NCBI RefSeq assembly: GCF_019059575.1
Contig: NW_024881836.1
Coordinates: 496,001 to 560,000 of the forward strand
Source of the DNA: Amphibalanus amphitrite
Lineage: Eukaryota > Arthropoda > Thecostraca > Balanomorpha > Balanidae
Direction of reading: 5' to 3'
Length of the DNA: 64,000 nucleotides
The stretch's first letter is position 1, and every line of letters starts with the position of its first letter. The notes under the pieces are model-generated. The model saw only the letters and a list, made by a program, of their open reading frames with translations, ran no database searches and had not been told where the DNA came from. Below are positions 1-10,279 of the stretch, in pieces. The position numbers and the translations under genes are program-made.

Positions 1-74
1 TTAAGGAAAAACGCTAATTGTAAGAAAACCACTGGAGATGTAAGCATGCACTGGTAACCATGTTAAAGAGGAAC

Positions 75-1265
75 TCATTGGCTACGATTTAAGAGCCTCC
101 CGATCAATTAAGAATGTTTCGTTTGCTTCTGACAGCTGCTTTTCAGAAACATGCAAAAGGGCGCATTTACCAACAACTGCTGTAAATTGCGCCAGGGGGA
201 TGGCGCAATTAGAATCCAATTGCGCCCTCCTTTAACATGGCTAAGCAAAGGAGACGGAATGCATACACTCCGGCATTCTATGCCATTGTGGCTTACTTGA
301 ACATGTATTATGTGAATCAAGCTCGATACATAATAAATGTAGATATAAATTGCGATGTTTTTTTTTGCGCAGGTAATTAACTTGACTTGTGTCCGGTAGG
401 TATGCTTGTGAAGTGGAACAAAAACGTTTGATGTAGCCGACTAGATATATATGAACGTATTCGCCTAGACGGTTATATTTTCAATCGTTTCTCTCAAAAT
501 TAATATTTTTTATTGCTTCTACAACTTTTTTGACATCAGTTTTTACTATGTATCATAGCTGTCACCTCTCACGCCTGTGTCCATGTTAAAAATGCCGTAT
601 TTTGTCAATTACACCGCAAGTTCATAGCCCAAATGGCAGCTACATTATAAGTTCGATGAGAGAAATAAGTTTTGGACTGACGATGGCGGGTTGCTCCCCT
701 GTCTGACATAAAACTCCTTCTTTATTGCAATCAGTTAATGGTGCATTCATACTGTCGTGATACAATAGCTACACCATTATTCTATTTGCGCCCCCCTGGC
801 GCAATTGCCATGGGCGCAATTAAAATTGAGGTACTTTTTAATAAAAGCGTAGAAGTTACGATAAAGATGCTGAAGGATGTTTACTGTTTCAGTGAAATAT
901 AATGAAAAGAAGATTTTTCTTTCCAAATATCACTCTCAAAATCACACATGTATCGCCTATTTTTATAGCCAACGGTTCAAAATGCTGCAAAAAAGTTAAG
1001 AAAACGCCGTAATATCTTTGATGGCGTAATGAGCCTTGCTGATTGGCTTCATCGGAGAGCTTGGGCCATAAAAGGAACTTACCAGTGGTGAAAATAATGT
1101 TTTCGAAAACAAAATACTTAACATGCCATTGAATTCGTGGGAATGTGGGCGGGCGCAATTGGTTCGGAGGGCGCAATACACCCACTTTCCCCTACATTAC
1201 GAGCCCCCCTAGCCGAAAAGCTGGGGGGGCTCAGCCCCCCCTAGCCCCCCCGGTTCCCGCGCCAC
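75..1265. mobile_element. Possible hAT-like element, poorly supported
   Basis: The right end reads CCCGCGCCACTG, whose reverse complement starts CAGTGGCG like many hAT termini. It is followed by agaggaac. The same eight bases occur at 67-74, just before a CATTGGC-like sequence, so a target duplication is possible. The left terminus matches the right one only weakly. Inside, GGGCGCAATT-type motifs recur near 190-235, 785-825 and 1150-1190. No coding sequence was seen. The target-site match could be chance. Confidence 0.3.
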
Positions 1266-1868
1266 TGAGAGGAACACGATGATGCCAAAGGTATAATGTC
1301 GTGGCTCTCGAGCCGCCTGGGGGGGGGGCATAAAGTTGCCCCCCTTTACGTTTTGTAAAATATCTCCGAAACCTGATAAGCTACGAACGTGAAACTTGGC
1401 ACAGCTTCAAATGAATACCCAGGCAATGTTTGAGGAAAGTTTGGTGGTTGTAGCTTTTAAGATCACGTCACAGTGACGTCATAAAGTTTTGTCGTTTTCC
1501 GATATGGACCGTTTCTGACGTCGCTGAGCATGAAACTCAACTGTAAATGAACTACATAGACAGTCACCTGCTGTCATCCTAACACATCTAAGTACACTTC
1601 CAACTAGTTCCTGACCAATAATCCGTCCTTTATATTCAGTCTGATATATCGGATATATCGTGAGGAAACTAAGAGTCGCAGATCTATAAATCTATAATTT
1701 GACTTCTGACGTCACTGTGACGTCATTTCGAATTGGATCGACACCAAATTTGGCCACAACCTCGGCTAGGTATTCAATAAGATGTGTGCAAAGTTTCGTC
1801 TCTCTATCTCTTCGCGTTGCGACGATATTGTCGCAGAAGTAAAGAGGGGCAACTCTATGAATCTATAG
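1266..1868. other. Non-coding stretch with two TGACGTCA-rich dyads
   Basis: I see no gene here. Two palindromic clusters stand out: CACGTCACAGTGACGTCA near 1465-1482 and TGACGTCACTGTGACGTCA near 1707-1725. Each resembles paired cAMP-response elements. The text between them has the low-complexity style of dispersed repeats, with a G-run at 1320-1329. Probably an old non-autonomous repeat, family unknown. Confidence 0.35.
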
Positions 1869-2860
1869 GGGCCCTGACACTTGCACGATTTTGTGGCACG
1901 CATTGGCACGAATCGAATCGTGCCCGTGCGCAAACTAGTTGTGAACTGACGTGAAGTGTGCGTTAACTCGTCGTGACTTCGTGCCACGCCGGGGCAAAAA
2001 CTTTGAAATGTTCAAAGTTTTGGTCACGACAAAATTTCGCAACCGGATCGTGAACTATGCGCAAACTGTTCGTGAACTCGTCGTGAACTCGTCGGGACGG
2101 TGCGGGAAGTGCGTAAACTATGCGCAAACTATGCGAAAAGTATTCGTGAACTCGTCGTACATACATACCAGCCGGTGCCAATGTGTGGATCTCGGCTTGC
2201 TTCGCAGCGCGAAATTTGGGATTGTTTGGTGTTTTTCCCGAGTCGATTGGACGCCTAGATGGGAAGTAATGACCGAAAATGTATTTAACGGGTCATTTCA
2301 GGTCAAAGAGGTCAAACTAGGTCACACGGGCTCATGTTAGGTCACAGAAGTCAAATTAGGTCACACGGTGTCAGGTTAGGTCACAGAGGTCACCATGAGG
2401 TCACGATGGGTCACGCCAGGTCGCAGAGGTCAGCCAAGGTCACGATAGGTCAGTCCAGGTCAAACTGGTCACATTAGGCACGGTCAGGACATTTGTGTCA
2501 CTGGAGGTCACGATGGGTCTTACCAGGACACGGAGCTTACAGCCTTACATTAGTGAATGGGAGGTCCCATTTTTATATGGCATGCCTAAGTCGGCACAAA
2601 TTGCGCAAACTTGTCGTGCCAATGCGTAAAGTGCGTAAACTATGCGCAAACTATGCGGAAAGTATGCGTGAACTCGTCGTACCAGTTTGTGCCAATGTGG
2701 ACACTGATGGGCACGCATTCGTGAATCATTCGTGAAATCGTCGTGAACTGGTCGTGCACTAGTCGTGAACAGTGCGGGAGCCATCCCAGTTCGTGCACGA
2801 AAATGGCACGGCTTGCCACGACAAAATCGTGACCAAAAGTCGTGCAAGTGTCAGGGCACC
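1869..2860. mobile_element. DNA transposon remnant with terminal inverted repeats, superfamily unknown
   Basis: The left end reads GGGCCCTGACACTTGCACGA and the right end is its near-perfect inverse, TCGTGCAAGTGTCAGGGCAC. Inverted similarity continues inward (TTTTGTGGCACG on the left against CGTGCCACGACAAAA-like text on the right). The body has no transposase. It carries subterminal arrays of TCGTGAACTCG and ATGCGCAAACT units; about 85 bp around 2107-2185 recurs in the same orientation near 2620-2700. I could not define a target-site duplication, so the superfamily stays open. It lies upstream of the first visible METTL27-like exon. Confidence 0.65.
2301..2472 (+). repeat. Array of about twelve AGGTCA motifs
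   Basis: At least twelve exact AGGTCA hexamers, plus several one-base variants, lie on one strand within about 170 bases, inside the inverted-repeat element at 1869-2860. Spacing is irregular but often 15-18 bases. AGGTCA is the canonical nuclear-receptor half-site. Whether these sites bind anything is inference; simple tandem growth of a GGTCA unit explains them equally well. Confidence 0.7.
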
Positions 2861-3053
2861 TTATGATTGTACGTGTAACCACCATGCTCTTGGCGTAGAA
2901 AAGCTGCTATGGTGCAGGACTCCCCCGGCGTGGCGCGGAACATCAAGACATGCCTGTCTGACTGCTGACAACTGTGTAAGTAGTGTGTACCGTGTCCGTT
3001 TCAACTTTCAGTAGATGATTTGTCATATAACGACTTCGACGCGCTCGTTTCAG

Positions 3054-3194
3054 TATTTCGTCAGTAACGACTTCGACGCGCCGCGGCTGGTGGCAGAGGC
3101 CGTGCTTCATCTGTATCCTGCCGACGGCGTCGTCGCCCGCGATCAGCTGCAGGTCATGGATCTCGCCTCGGGCACCGGCCTCGTCGGACAAAGG
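3054..3194 (+). CDS. Mettl27: METTL27-like exon with SAM-binding motif I
   Basis: Encodes the stretch from SNDFDAPRLVAEAV to GTGLVGQR. The donor is AGG|GTCAGT. The acceptor is uncertain: TTTCAG before 3054 and GTCAG before 3065 both keep the frame if the preceding exon has the right phase. A third, decoy-like TTTCAG lies just before 3013 but is followed at once by TAG. The exon edge is duplicated: TAACGACTTCGACGCGC occurs at 3028 and again at 3065. Confidence 0.75.
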
Positions 3195-6079
3195 GTCAGT
3201 GGGCGACGGGTCTAGCGCACCAGCACAGAGTTCTGGCGTACCGAGTGTGTGTGCACTCTTATCCGCAGTTGGGGAGGCCGCGGGAAGGGCACGACTTAGC
3301 AGCTCGATAAACACAGCATTGTTGACAGCGCTGCAAACCAGTAAAAACTGGTAAGGCGAGCTGTGCAGCTCCGGTGCAAACTGGTATTAACTGGTATCGA
3401 GAGGCTCCGTTATTATTGGATGAGCTCCAGGGACCTACAACAGGTAAGAGTGGTCACGCTTTGGTCTTGGGGCGCTTTTGGTGGTCACGGTGAGCAAGGC
3501 AAAGCTCCTTTCAGTTCAGCCACGGCACGATGGACGAATCCTTACCCCTTTTGTCGGTCAGATCGATGGTGAAAGGATAGGGACGGTCCCTTCCTCACTC
3601 CTTCAGATCGATAAGGAACACGATGAGAACGGCTTCTTATTCGTTCAGCTCGACAGTTGATAACAGTTCCTCAGCGGTCAGATCGACAGGATAGACGGTT
3701 CTTCAGCGGTCAGATCGACAGGTGAAGACGGTTCCTCGGCAGACAGTAGGACAAATGAAGACGGCAGCATGGTTCCTCGACGGACAATGGGACAGGTGAA
3801 GATGGTTCCTCGATGAACAGTGGGATGGGTGAAGACGGCAACACGGTCCTTCGGAGGACAGCGGGACAAGTGAAGACGGTAATAATTAATACGGTTCCTC
3901 GGTGAACAGTGGGACAGGTGAAAACGCTAAGACGGGTCCTCGGCGGACAGTGGGACAGGTAAAGACGGTAACACGATTTTTCGGCGGACAATTTGACAGG
4001 TAGATAAGGACGGTTCCTCGATGAACAGCGGGGCAGGTGAAGACGGTAACACGGTTCCTCAGCGGACAGTGGAACAGGTGAAAACGGTAAGACGGTTCCT
4101 CGGCGGAGGATGGGACAGGTAAAGACAAGTAACACGATTCCTCTGCGGACAATTTGACAGGTAGGTGAAGACGGTTCCCCGGCGGATAGCGGGACAGGTG
4201 AAGGCGATGATAAGGTTCCTCGGCCGACAGTGAGACAGATAACGCAGTTCTTCGGCGGGCAGCGGGACAGGGAACCTGGATGTCCGAAGATAATTGTTCA
4301 CTTCCTATGCAGCGGTTAAAAAAGAATCGTGTGATTAGTAGACCTATGTAAGAAGCCAATAGGTTTCACTCATCCGTCTAAAGATTTCCAAAAGGAAAAT
4401 ATATTGATCAAGTTTACATTCCTGAAAGTCGCATGACCCATTAAGCACCTTTTTGTTACAGCCTGTTGTTGGCAGCCTGTATGCAATTGTAGCATCAAAA
4501 ACCGCATTATTAGAGTAATAGGACATGGTATTTACAAGCCATGTACTAGCCTCTACCGAAGCACTATTAAGGCAGGCACGCTATAACATCAACAATAGAT
4601 AAGAAAACATACATTTCAGAAGTCTAAGAATTTGTAACTGCTGTCAGCAGTTCAGGCAATGACCTACTCAGCCCTCCCGGCCGGTAATTTTCCAGCACTG
4701 GGTTAGCGACTGCGGGCCCATTGACGAACCCCCGACCACCACCAACTGGCGACAACCCGGTTCGGTTCTCGTCACCGATGACAGCAGCGCGTCGTATAAC
4801 GCCCCTGAAGCAGACCGTATTGATCCCGGACTGTTTATTGTAGCATTGAAGGCTGATTGTAAAAACATAGGGTAATGGTCGTGTCAGTACCCTCGGGCAT
4901 AGCTGTGGTTCATGTTACGGGAGCAGACCGCTGTTGGCATGCATGAAAACAGTTTACGTTTGGGCCGTTTTTAGAATGTACTTGGCCATAGTCAGGTGTT
5001 TAGCTTGATGGTCACGGTGGTTACGAGTGAACACCACACCGCTTTGGTCTGAAGTTGAATTATTTTTGGTCCGTGAGTCTACCTTCTAAGTTCTAACATT
5101 ACGTGTCATTTCTGAAACACATGCCACTCGTGCCATGTCTGACACATGTATCACCTGTGTCATTTCTGACGTCACCCCCTGTCTTTGGACAGCTCCACGA
5201 TGCTGGCGTGCGCCACATTGACGGTTTGGACGCCTCCAATCAGATGGCCCGTATAGCCCGGTCCCGGGGCGTCTACCGGCACATCTTCAATGTAAGTCAC
5301 ACATTCAACGAGGGAAAAGCGAGCACACGTATGTCAATAGCGTATGCTAGTTAGGTGTAAAATATTCTTCAAAGATAGGGAAGGTTATACAAAACAGGTT
5401 ATACCTATAAATGCAATTCCAGGAAGTCGAACTGTAGTGATGTTTTTTTTACTGCGCCTTATATATTAACGTGCTGATGCTCAATGCTTTAGGGAGCTAA
5501 ATACCTAACCTTGGGGTGACACGACCTATTTCAGGAACGGCTTGAGGCATCGTCAGAGCTTCCATCCGCTACTGTCCCGACTCCTGAACCGGCCTGAATC
5601 TCGTTAGTACATTTATATAAACATGCACAATGTATAGATGCTCTAATGAAGACATGAAAACGTTGAATTCGATGCATTTAGTTTACCTTTCGCAGTGTAA
5701 TGTGTCATGAGAGACGCCTTTATTTCATCCCGGATTCATCCAATCCAATCATTAAATTAAATATCATTCTAATAAATTATACCTAAAATGGCAATTTATT
5801 TTGATCGATGGTTAATTTAACCGTCGAAATGCGCTCTTTATCTCTTTATGTCAATGCCTTATTGGAGACAAGTGACGCTTTGTAATTGAGGATAGTACTG
5901 TTAGCTCGATAGCTGAAGGTGATTTAAAATATTAATAAAAGGTGATTGCCTCATTTCCAACATTAAATCAATAATCGAAGAGAGGAAAACAGACAGAGAT
6001 TGAGAAAGGAAGAGAGAAAGAGAGAGAGGGAGAGAGATAGAGAGAGATATATAGAGATAGAGAGAGAGAGAGAGGGAGG

Positions 6080-6166
<87 letters not shown>

Positions 6167-7287
6167 GAGAAAAAATAATTTATGACCCAGGACCCTGTAA
6201 GCTGCGGCTCCTACCATGCATGATGGATTGTACTTCGTACATACGAAGTAGGTCCACATACGAAGTATGTGGACATATGTCCACACTCCACTGTGCGTGT
6301 TCTGTGTCCACACTGTCCACTTCAATCCACATGCGTTCCGTGCTCCACACTGTGCGCTCCGTATATGTCTACACTCCTGACTCCACAGTGTGCGTTCCGT
6401 ATATGTCTACACTCCACAGTGTGCGCTCGGTTCTCCACAGTGTGCGCCTCGTATGTCCACAGCGGCAGTGAAATGTGGCTATTGGTGCGCGGGGAGCGGA
6501 GCCCTGCCGCGCCGAGCTGCGCCGGAACGCAGTAAATAGGTAAACGGTCAGTTGTGAGTGCCACGAGTGCCAACTGCCCGTCAGTCATCTATATGACCTG
6601 GGTCAGCTGTGTGACCTGAGTCACCTATGTCAACCAATCAGCGATATCATTCGTTACTGCATGCTTGTCGTTCGAGGGCCAAGCGTCACAATCTCAACGA
6701 CTGTCGACATTACAGCGAACATGCAGCCATTCAACAACACGAGCGGGGGAATTTTCGGCGAACGGATCAGCTAAGTCTGCACGTGCGAGCACTGACGCGT
6801 CAATATTGTTCCGTTTTAGGAGATCGTGGATGAATCTAAGCCGTTGGACATAAAGGAAAACACTTATGACGCTGTGACAATTTCCGCTGGCTTCGTCAAA
6901 GGACATCTTCCGCTGACTGCCCTGGATGAGGCGATTCGCATATGCAAGCCGGGTGAGATTTAGACAGATCTGCCAGCGGCTTTTGTCGTACTCAAGACAG
7001 AATATATTTATATCGAATTTAACTTAAATTATTTAAAATGGTTGATTTGGTTTAGAATAGATGCGTGTGAGCCCGCTGACAGTATGTACGGCTCCCCTGC
7101 AGGCGGCTACGTCATCAACTCGCTGCGTTTCGAGTACCTGGTGACGGTGACAGAGTTCCACCAGCTAGAACCCCACATGGACCGACTGGAGCAGCGCGGA
7201 CTGTGGCGTCGCGTCGACCGCTACGTCACCGACCGCTACTTCCAGGGCGTCAAACAGGGCATCACCTACATCTACCAGAAACTGTGA
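3054..7287 (+). CDS. Mettl27: METTL27-like SAM-dependent methyltransferase, 3' part of gene (four exons)
   Basis: Four exons join in frame: 3054-3194, 5193-5291, 6820-6952 and 7103-7287 (stop TGA). They give 185 residues against about 245 for vertebrate METTL27, so roughly 40-50 N-terminal residues lie upstream and were not found. The first exon has the class I methyltransferase glycine loop (VMDLASGTGLVG, motif I). The second has HIDGLDAS, the acidic strand that binds the SAM ribose. The third carries YDAVTISAGFV, the motif IV region, and the fourth ends in the MDRLEQRGLW and ITYIYQKL block typical of METTL27 (old name WBSCR27). All introns are GT-AG. The substrate is not known from sequence. 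Alternative: another small METTL-like paralogue of the same family. Confidence 0.8.
3655..4280 (+). repeat. Minisatellite, about 40-50 bp unit
   Basis: About fourteen diverged copies of a unit resembling GGTTCCTCGGCGGACAG, TGGGACAGGTGAAGACGG and TAACAC. The array fills much of the intron between the first two visible METTL27-like exons. Long open frames on the minus strand here are by-products of the repeat and are not called as genes. Confidence 0.85.
5193..5291 (+). CDS. Mettl27: METTL27-like exon with ribose-binding acidic strand
   Basis: 33 codons, LHDAGVRHIDGLDAS through GVYRHIFN, phase 0 at both ends (acceptor GGACAG, donor AAT|GTAAGT). It continues directly from GLVGQR, matching the family order. 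Upstream, TGTCATTTCTGA occurs at 5104 and again near 5158, so the polypyrimidine side of the acceptor is itself partly repeated. Confidence 0.8.
5980..6172 (+). repeat. (GA)n microsatellite
   Basis: Nearly pure GA dinucleotides with occasional GGGA and GATA interruptions, in a METTL27-like intron. The apparent arginine-glutamate and serine-leucine proteins in this stretch are low-complexity translation of the repeat. Confidence 0.95.
6231..6465 (+). repeat. Minisatellite with TGTCCACACT and GTGTGCG motifs
   Basis: Degenerate units containing CTCCACAGTGTGCG and CGTATATGTCTACACTC recur about seven times. At 6252-6274 a small hairpin reads GTCCACATAC-GAA-GTATGTGGAC. Located in the intron before the third visible METTL27-like exon. 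Confidence 0.75.
6820..6952 (+). CDS. Mettl27: METTL27-like exon with motif IV region
   Basis: Encodes EIVDESKPLDIKENTYDAV and ISAGFVKGHLPLTALDEAIRICKP. Acceptor TTTTAG, donor CCGG|GTGAGA, ending one base into a glycine codon. The LDEAIRICKPGG turn after the central strand is typical of class I methyltransferases. Confidence 0.8.
7103..7287 (+). CDS. Mettl27: METTL27-like terminal exon
   Basis: Completes the glycine codon and encodes GYVINSLRFEYL, a helix with MDRLEQRGLWRRVD, and the final strand GITYIYQKL before TGA at 7285-7287. Third positions are strongly G or C. The last 45 bases, stop included, are copied in tandem downstream (7288-7526). Confidence 0.85.
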
Positions 7288-7526
7288 ATGGGTGTCTCAC
7301 AAAGGGCAGCAAGTACATTTACCAGAAGATGTGAATAAGCGCCTCAGATTGGGTATCACGTACATCTACCAGAAGCTGTGAACGAGTGTTTGAAATAGGG
7401 CGACGCATAGGTAAATCATGCCAGAACTGTGAACGAGCGTCTAAAACACGGCACCAGATGCATCTTCCAGAAATTGTGGACGAACGTCTAAAATATGGCA
7501 TCACCTGCATCTAACAGAAAACGTGA
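7288..7526 (+). repeat. Five tandem copies of the METTL27 C-terminal codons and stop
   Basis: The coding end GGGCATCACCTACATCTACC plus AGAAACTGTGAA is followed by five diverged units of about 47-51 bp. They align at TACATTTACCAGAAGATGTGAA, TACATCTACCAGAAGCTGTGAA, then CATGCCAGAACTGTGAA, CATCTTCCAGAAATTGTGGA and CATCTAACAGAAAACGTGAG. The second copy still spells YIYQKL-stop; the last three are more decayed. The array lies in the expected 3'UTR. Confidence 0.85.
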
Positions 7527-7637
7527 GCTGAAGGGATGAAGGAAATCATCTTTGCCTGTGTGCCTGTAAAGAGCTGTATGTAAATCAACCTTGAAATGGG
7601 ACAGTATCTAACCAGTATAGCGCCTTTTGGGGCGACT

Positions 7638-8308
7638 AACGGAGCGAGCGAGAGGGTGAGCCTTGCACGTGCGAAATTTCGAGGGGGTACCTTCAACTGA
7701 CTTGTGCACGGCACCCTGCTAACCGGTCTCTAGCGATGTGCCAAATTTGAGCACAATCGGCCTAGCCGTTCTCGAGATCTGGAAGCGGCACCCTGCACGT
7801 GCGCACGTGCAGAATGGGTCCCAACTGACTTGTGCACGGCACCCTACTAACTGGTTCCTAACCGTGTACCAAATTTGAGCGCCATCGGTCCAGCCGTTCT
7901 CGAGATCTGGAAACGACCCCTGCACGTGCGCACGTGCAGCAGCACCCCAACTCTGGCACATGGATGGATGGAGTGCCTAGTGGGTGCCTACCTACATGCC
8001 AACTTTCAGCGCAATCGGCCAAGTAGTTACCGAGATATTGCAACAATTACAAAACTGACACCTCTTCGTTTTGCGCGTGGCACGTGCATAAGGGGTCACC
8101 CACATGCATCGGGAATAGTCCAATACTTGGAAGAAGGAATGAAGCTACCCTACAAAAATTACCCCGTGTAAATCGCCAATCGGTCAAGTGGTTGCTGAGA
8201 TATAAGCGTCGCAAAAGCGTCCGCACGGCCGGCCGGCCGGCCGGCCGCTCATACTCAGAAATTTCCGTAATCTAAGGAAAGACTACGCTCGCTTCGCTCG
8301 CTCCGTAA
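7638..8308. mobile_element. Inverted-repeat element with internal 127-bp tandem units
   Basis: The left end reads TAACGGAGCGAGCGAG and the right end is the inverse, CTCGCTCCGTAA, suggesting terminal inverted repeats. Inside, a unit of about 127 bp starting CAACTGACTTGTGCACGGCA is present twice, and a third, shorter unit shares its CAATCGG and CGAGAT motifs. Each full unit ends in a perfect 20-bp palindrome (7793-7812 and 7920-7939). A short GGCC-repeat hairpin lies near 8227-8247. No transposase. The target duplication is not clear. Confidence 0.55.
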
Positions 8309-9480
8309 TCATTTAATGCTGCCAATGTGAATCAATTATCCATCAAATATGCTCGTGCACCAGCAAAATCAATGCGCATTACACGGGGACGCACCGAGCT
8401 TAATGCAAATTATGTCAGTGCGCATTTTTGTTTATGTTATGCATTTCCTTATCAACACGTAAGTACTTAACAGTTAACAGAGCATCATCTGATCCTGTTA
8501 TATAATTGCAGAGTATACTTGAGCACCACTTGCAACATTCAGGATGTGTAAACACGCGACATCAGAACAGCTGGGTGACGTCTAATCTAGGTAATGTAAC
8601 TGCTGGTGTCGAGAAGGAGCTTCCAGCTGTATCCGAATGGATTAGGTATAGCCGACTTGTGGAGACATCACATTTGCATTTACCTGGCAATATATATGTT
8701 TAGGTATGAGGAATATAATATTTTATATGAATTGCATTCATTCGTTCCTGTCCACATATAATGGATTTTTATAGGCGTGGAAAATGTAGCGTATAAAGGC
8801 GCATGACTCCGTGTTGTCGAACCGACCATGCACCTCAATATATACAACGGACGGTGTCGCGCGTTTGAATGCTGGCACATTTAATACTATATGGCCCTAT
8901 GTGCAATGTGAAAATAACTGCAATGTATGGCTGTGGTCAACGTGGGTGTGTACTGCGCATGGAAAAGGTGCTACAATGTCATGTTGTTTATTGCTCACGG
9001 CTTCATTGGGTTGACGCTACAAATACAGACGCTTTCACTCTTAACATATGTATACTGATAGTAGGTAAGGTACTGATAGTAAAGAATATAACAAGGACGG
9101 ATGTTGCGGGGCGGTGGTTCAATGACCCCGACCATTACACAGCGGGCGCTGGAAGGAGGGCCTGCTTTGACGCCGCGGAACGGTGGCGGCCTGTTGGACC
9201 CGGTGGCGACCCCCCCCCCCCCCGACGAATATATGCGATAGTTATCGAACGTTTATACCGAGATATAAGGAGCGTAAAACTTTCAGCACCTCTTAGCCCA
9301 TCTCTCTTGATTTTTTTTTTTTCAGGTTCAAGCTGGGTCGAAATAAAACAATTGGGTCTAGCCCCTAATGTCGTGAAGGGTCGATTTTTTAGGCGCTTGC
9401 AAATTTCGACGTCAAAAACGTCAGCTTCAAGCTGCTGACAAAAGTAGAGGTAAAGTCGATAGGTATCAGGTCAAGTTAGG
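8309..9480. other. Intergenic stretch without recognisable gene
   Basis: No exon could be supported. The open frame at 8869-9438 crosses a run of C residues (near 9211-9223) and repeat-like text and matches nothing I recognise. The part from about 9080 resembles the non-autonomous elements elsewhere in the window in having a homopolymeric C tract and a trailing AGGTCA motif. Confidence 0.5.
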
Positions 9481-9510
9481 TCAGGAGAGCCAAGAAGAGG
9501 CACCAATACC

Positions 9511-9570
9511 TATGCAATGCCCTAATACATAGGTAACACGGAGCCAATACCTATGCATTAGGGCATTGCA
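9511..9570. repeat. Inverted repeat, 15-bp arms
   Basis: ATGCAATGCCCTAAT near 9517 is matched by its exact inverse ATTAGGGCATTGCAT near 9556. CCAATACCTATGCA is also directly duplicated around both arms. It lies just before the perfect 50-bp palindrome at 9635. Confidence 0.7.
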
Positions 9571-9634
9571 TGAAAGCAAGGCAACGGTGAAGGGTGAAGT
9601 GCATACTAGCGCATAATTATCCGTAAAAGGAAAT

Positions 9635-9684
9635 AAGAGCCTCACTTTCAGAAGCTCTGCAGAGCTTCTGAAAGTGAGGCTCTT
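9635..9684. repeat. Perfect 50-bp palindrome
   Basis: The 25 bases 9635-9659 (starting AAGAGCCTCACTTTCAGAAG) are followed without spacer by their exact reverse complement at 9660-9684. The centre is CTCTGCAGAG. A perfect spacer-less palindrome this long is rare by chance and would form a cruciform or hairpin. It probably marks the head-to-head junction of a small element. Confidence 0.95.
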
Positions 9685-10279
9685 CGGGACCTGAACAATG
9701 GTTGGTCCCGATTTTCCCGAGTTTTTGGTCATTGGCTTGACCTGGAAGGACGACCTATGACCTAAGACCTGAAAGTTGGGTGTCATCGACTTCCACTCGT
9801 TACAGGAAACGTCTTCAATTTTTTTCCGCTCTAGTTCGATCGGGGACATCGCCACGCACTTTGTATGTGGATCGCTCTTAAATGTAAATACAATAGGTAC
9901 AAATACAATACAAATACAAGATTTTTTTGTGCATGTGCTTTCCATTTCGTGTGTTGCTACTGTAACACCGGTGGATCCAGAAAGAAGTCTTAGACGCTGC
10001 GGGAAGCAAAGGTAGGTACCTACCTAGTACCTACCCCCAAAAAAGTTTCTCCAATTTTCAAGAAACGCTAGGAACTCGATTCTCTATGCACTGCTAAGCA
10101 GTCTAAAATAAATTTTCCTTATAAAAACTGTTTTTTTTTTCATTCTCGAAAAACCGCAACATTTTGTCAAGTTCCGGCGCCTCGCGGGGGGGGGGCATTA
10201 ATTAGCCCCAAATACCCCCAGAATTGTAACCACGCGCAACAGAGTGGTCTGGAAAAGCTGTCATAGGGGAACCATGACC

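Noticed and set aside
3678-4359. Long overlapping minus-strand open frames
   Set aside because: They translate the 40-50 bp minisatellite in several frames; no domain, start or splice support.
4668-4868. Minus-strand frame with QLVVVGGSSMGPQSLTQCW
   Set aside because: Slightly protein-like but no family recognised, no intron signals, and it lies within a METTL27 intron.
5963-6325. Serine-leucine and arginine-glutamate rich open frames
   Set aside because: Low-complexity translation of the (GA)n microsatellite.
8869-9438. 189-codon open frame
   Set aside because: Crosses a homopolymeric C run and repeat-like text; no recognisable domain.
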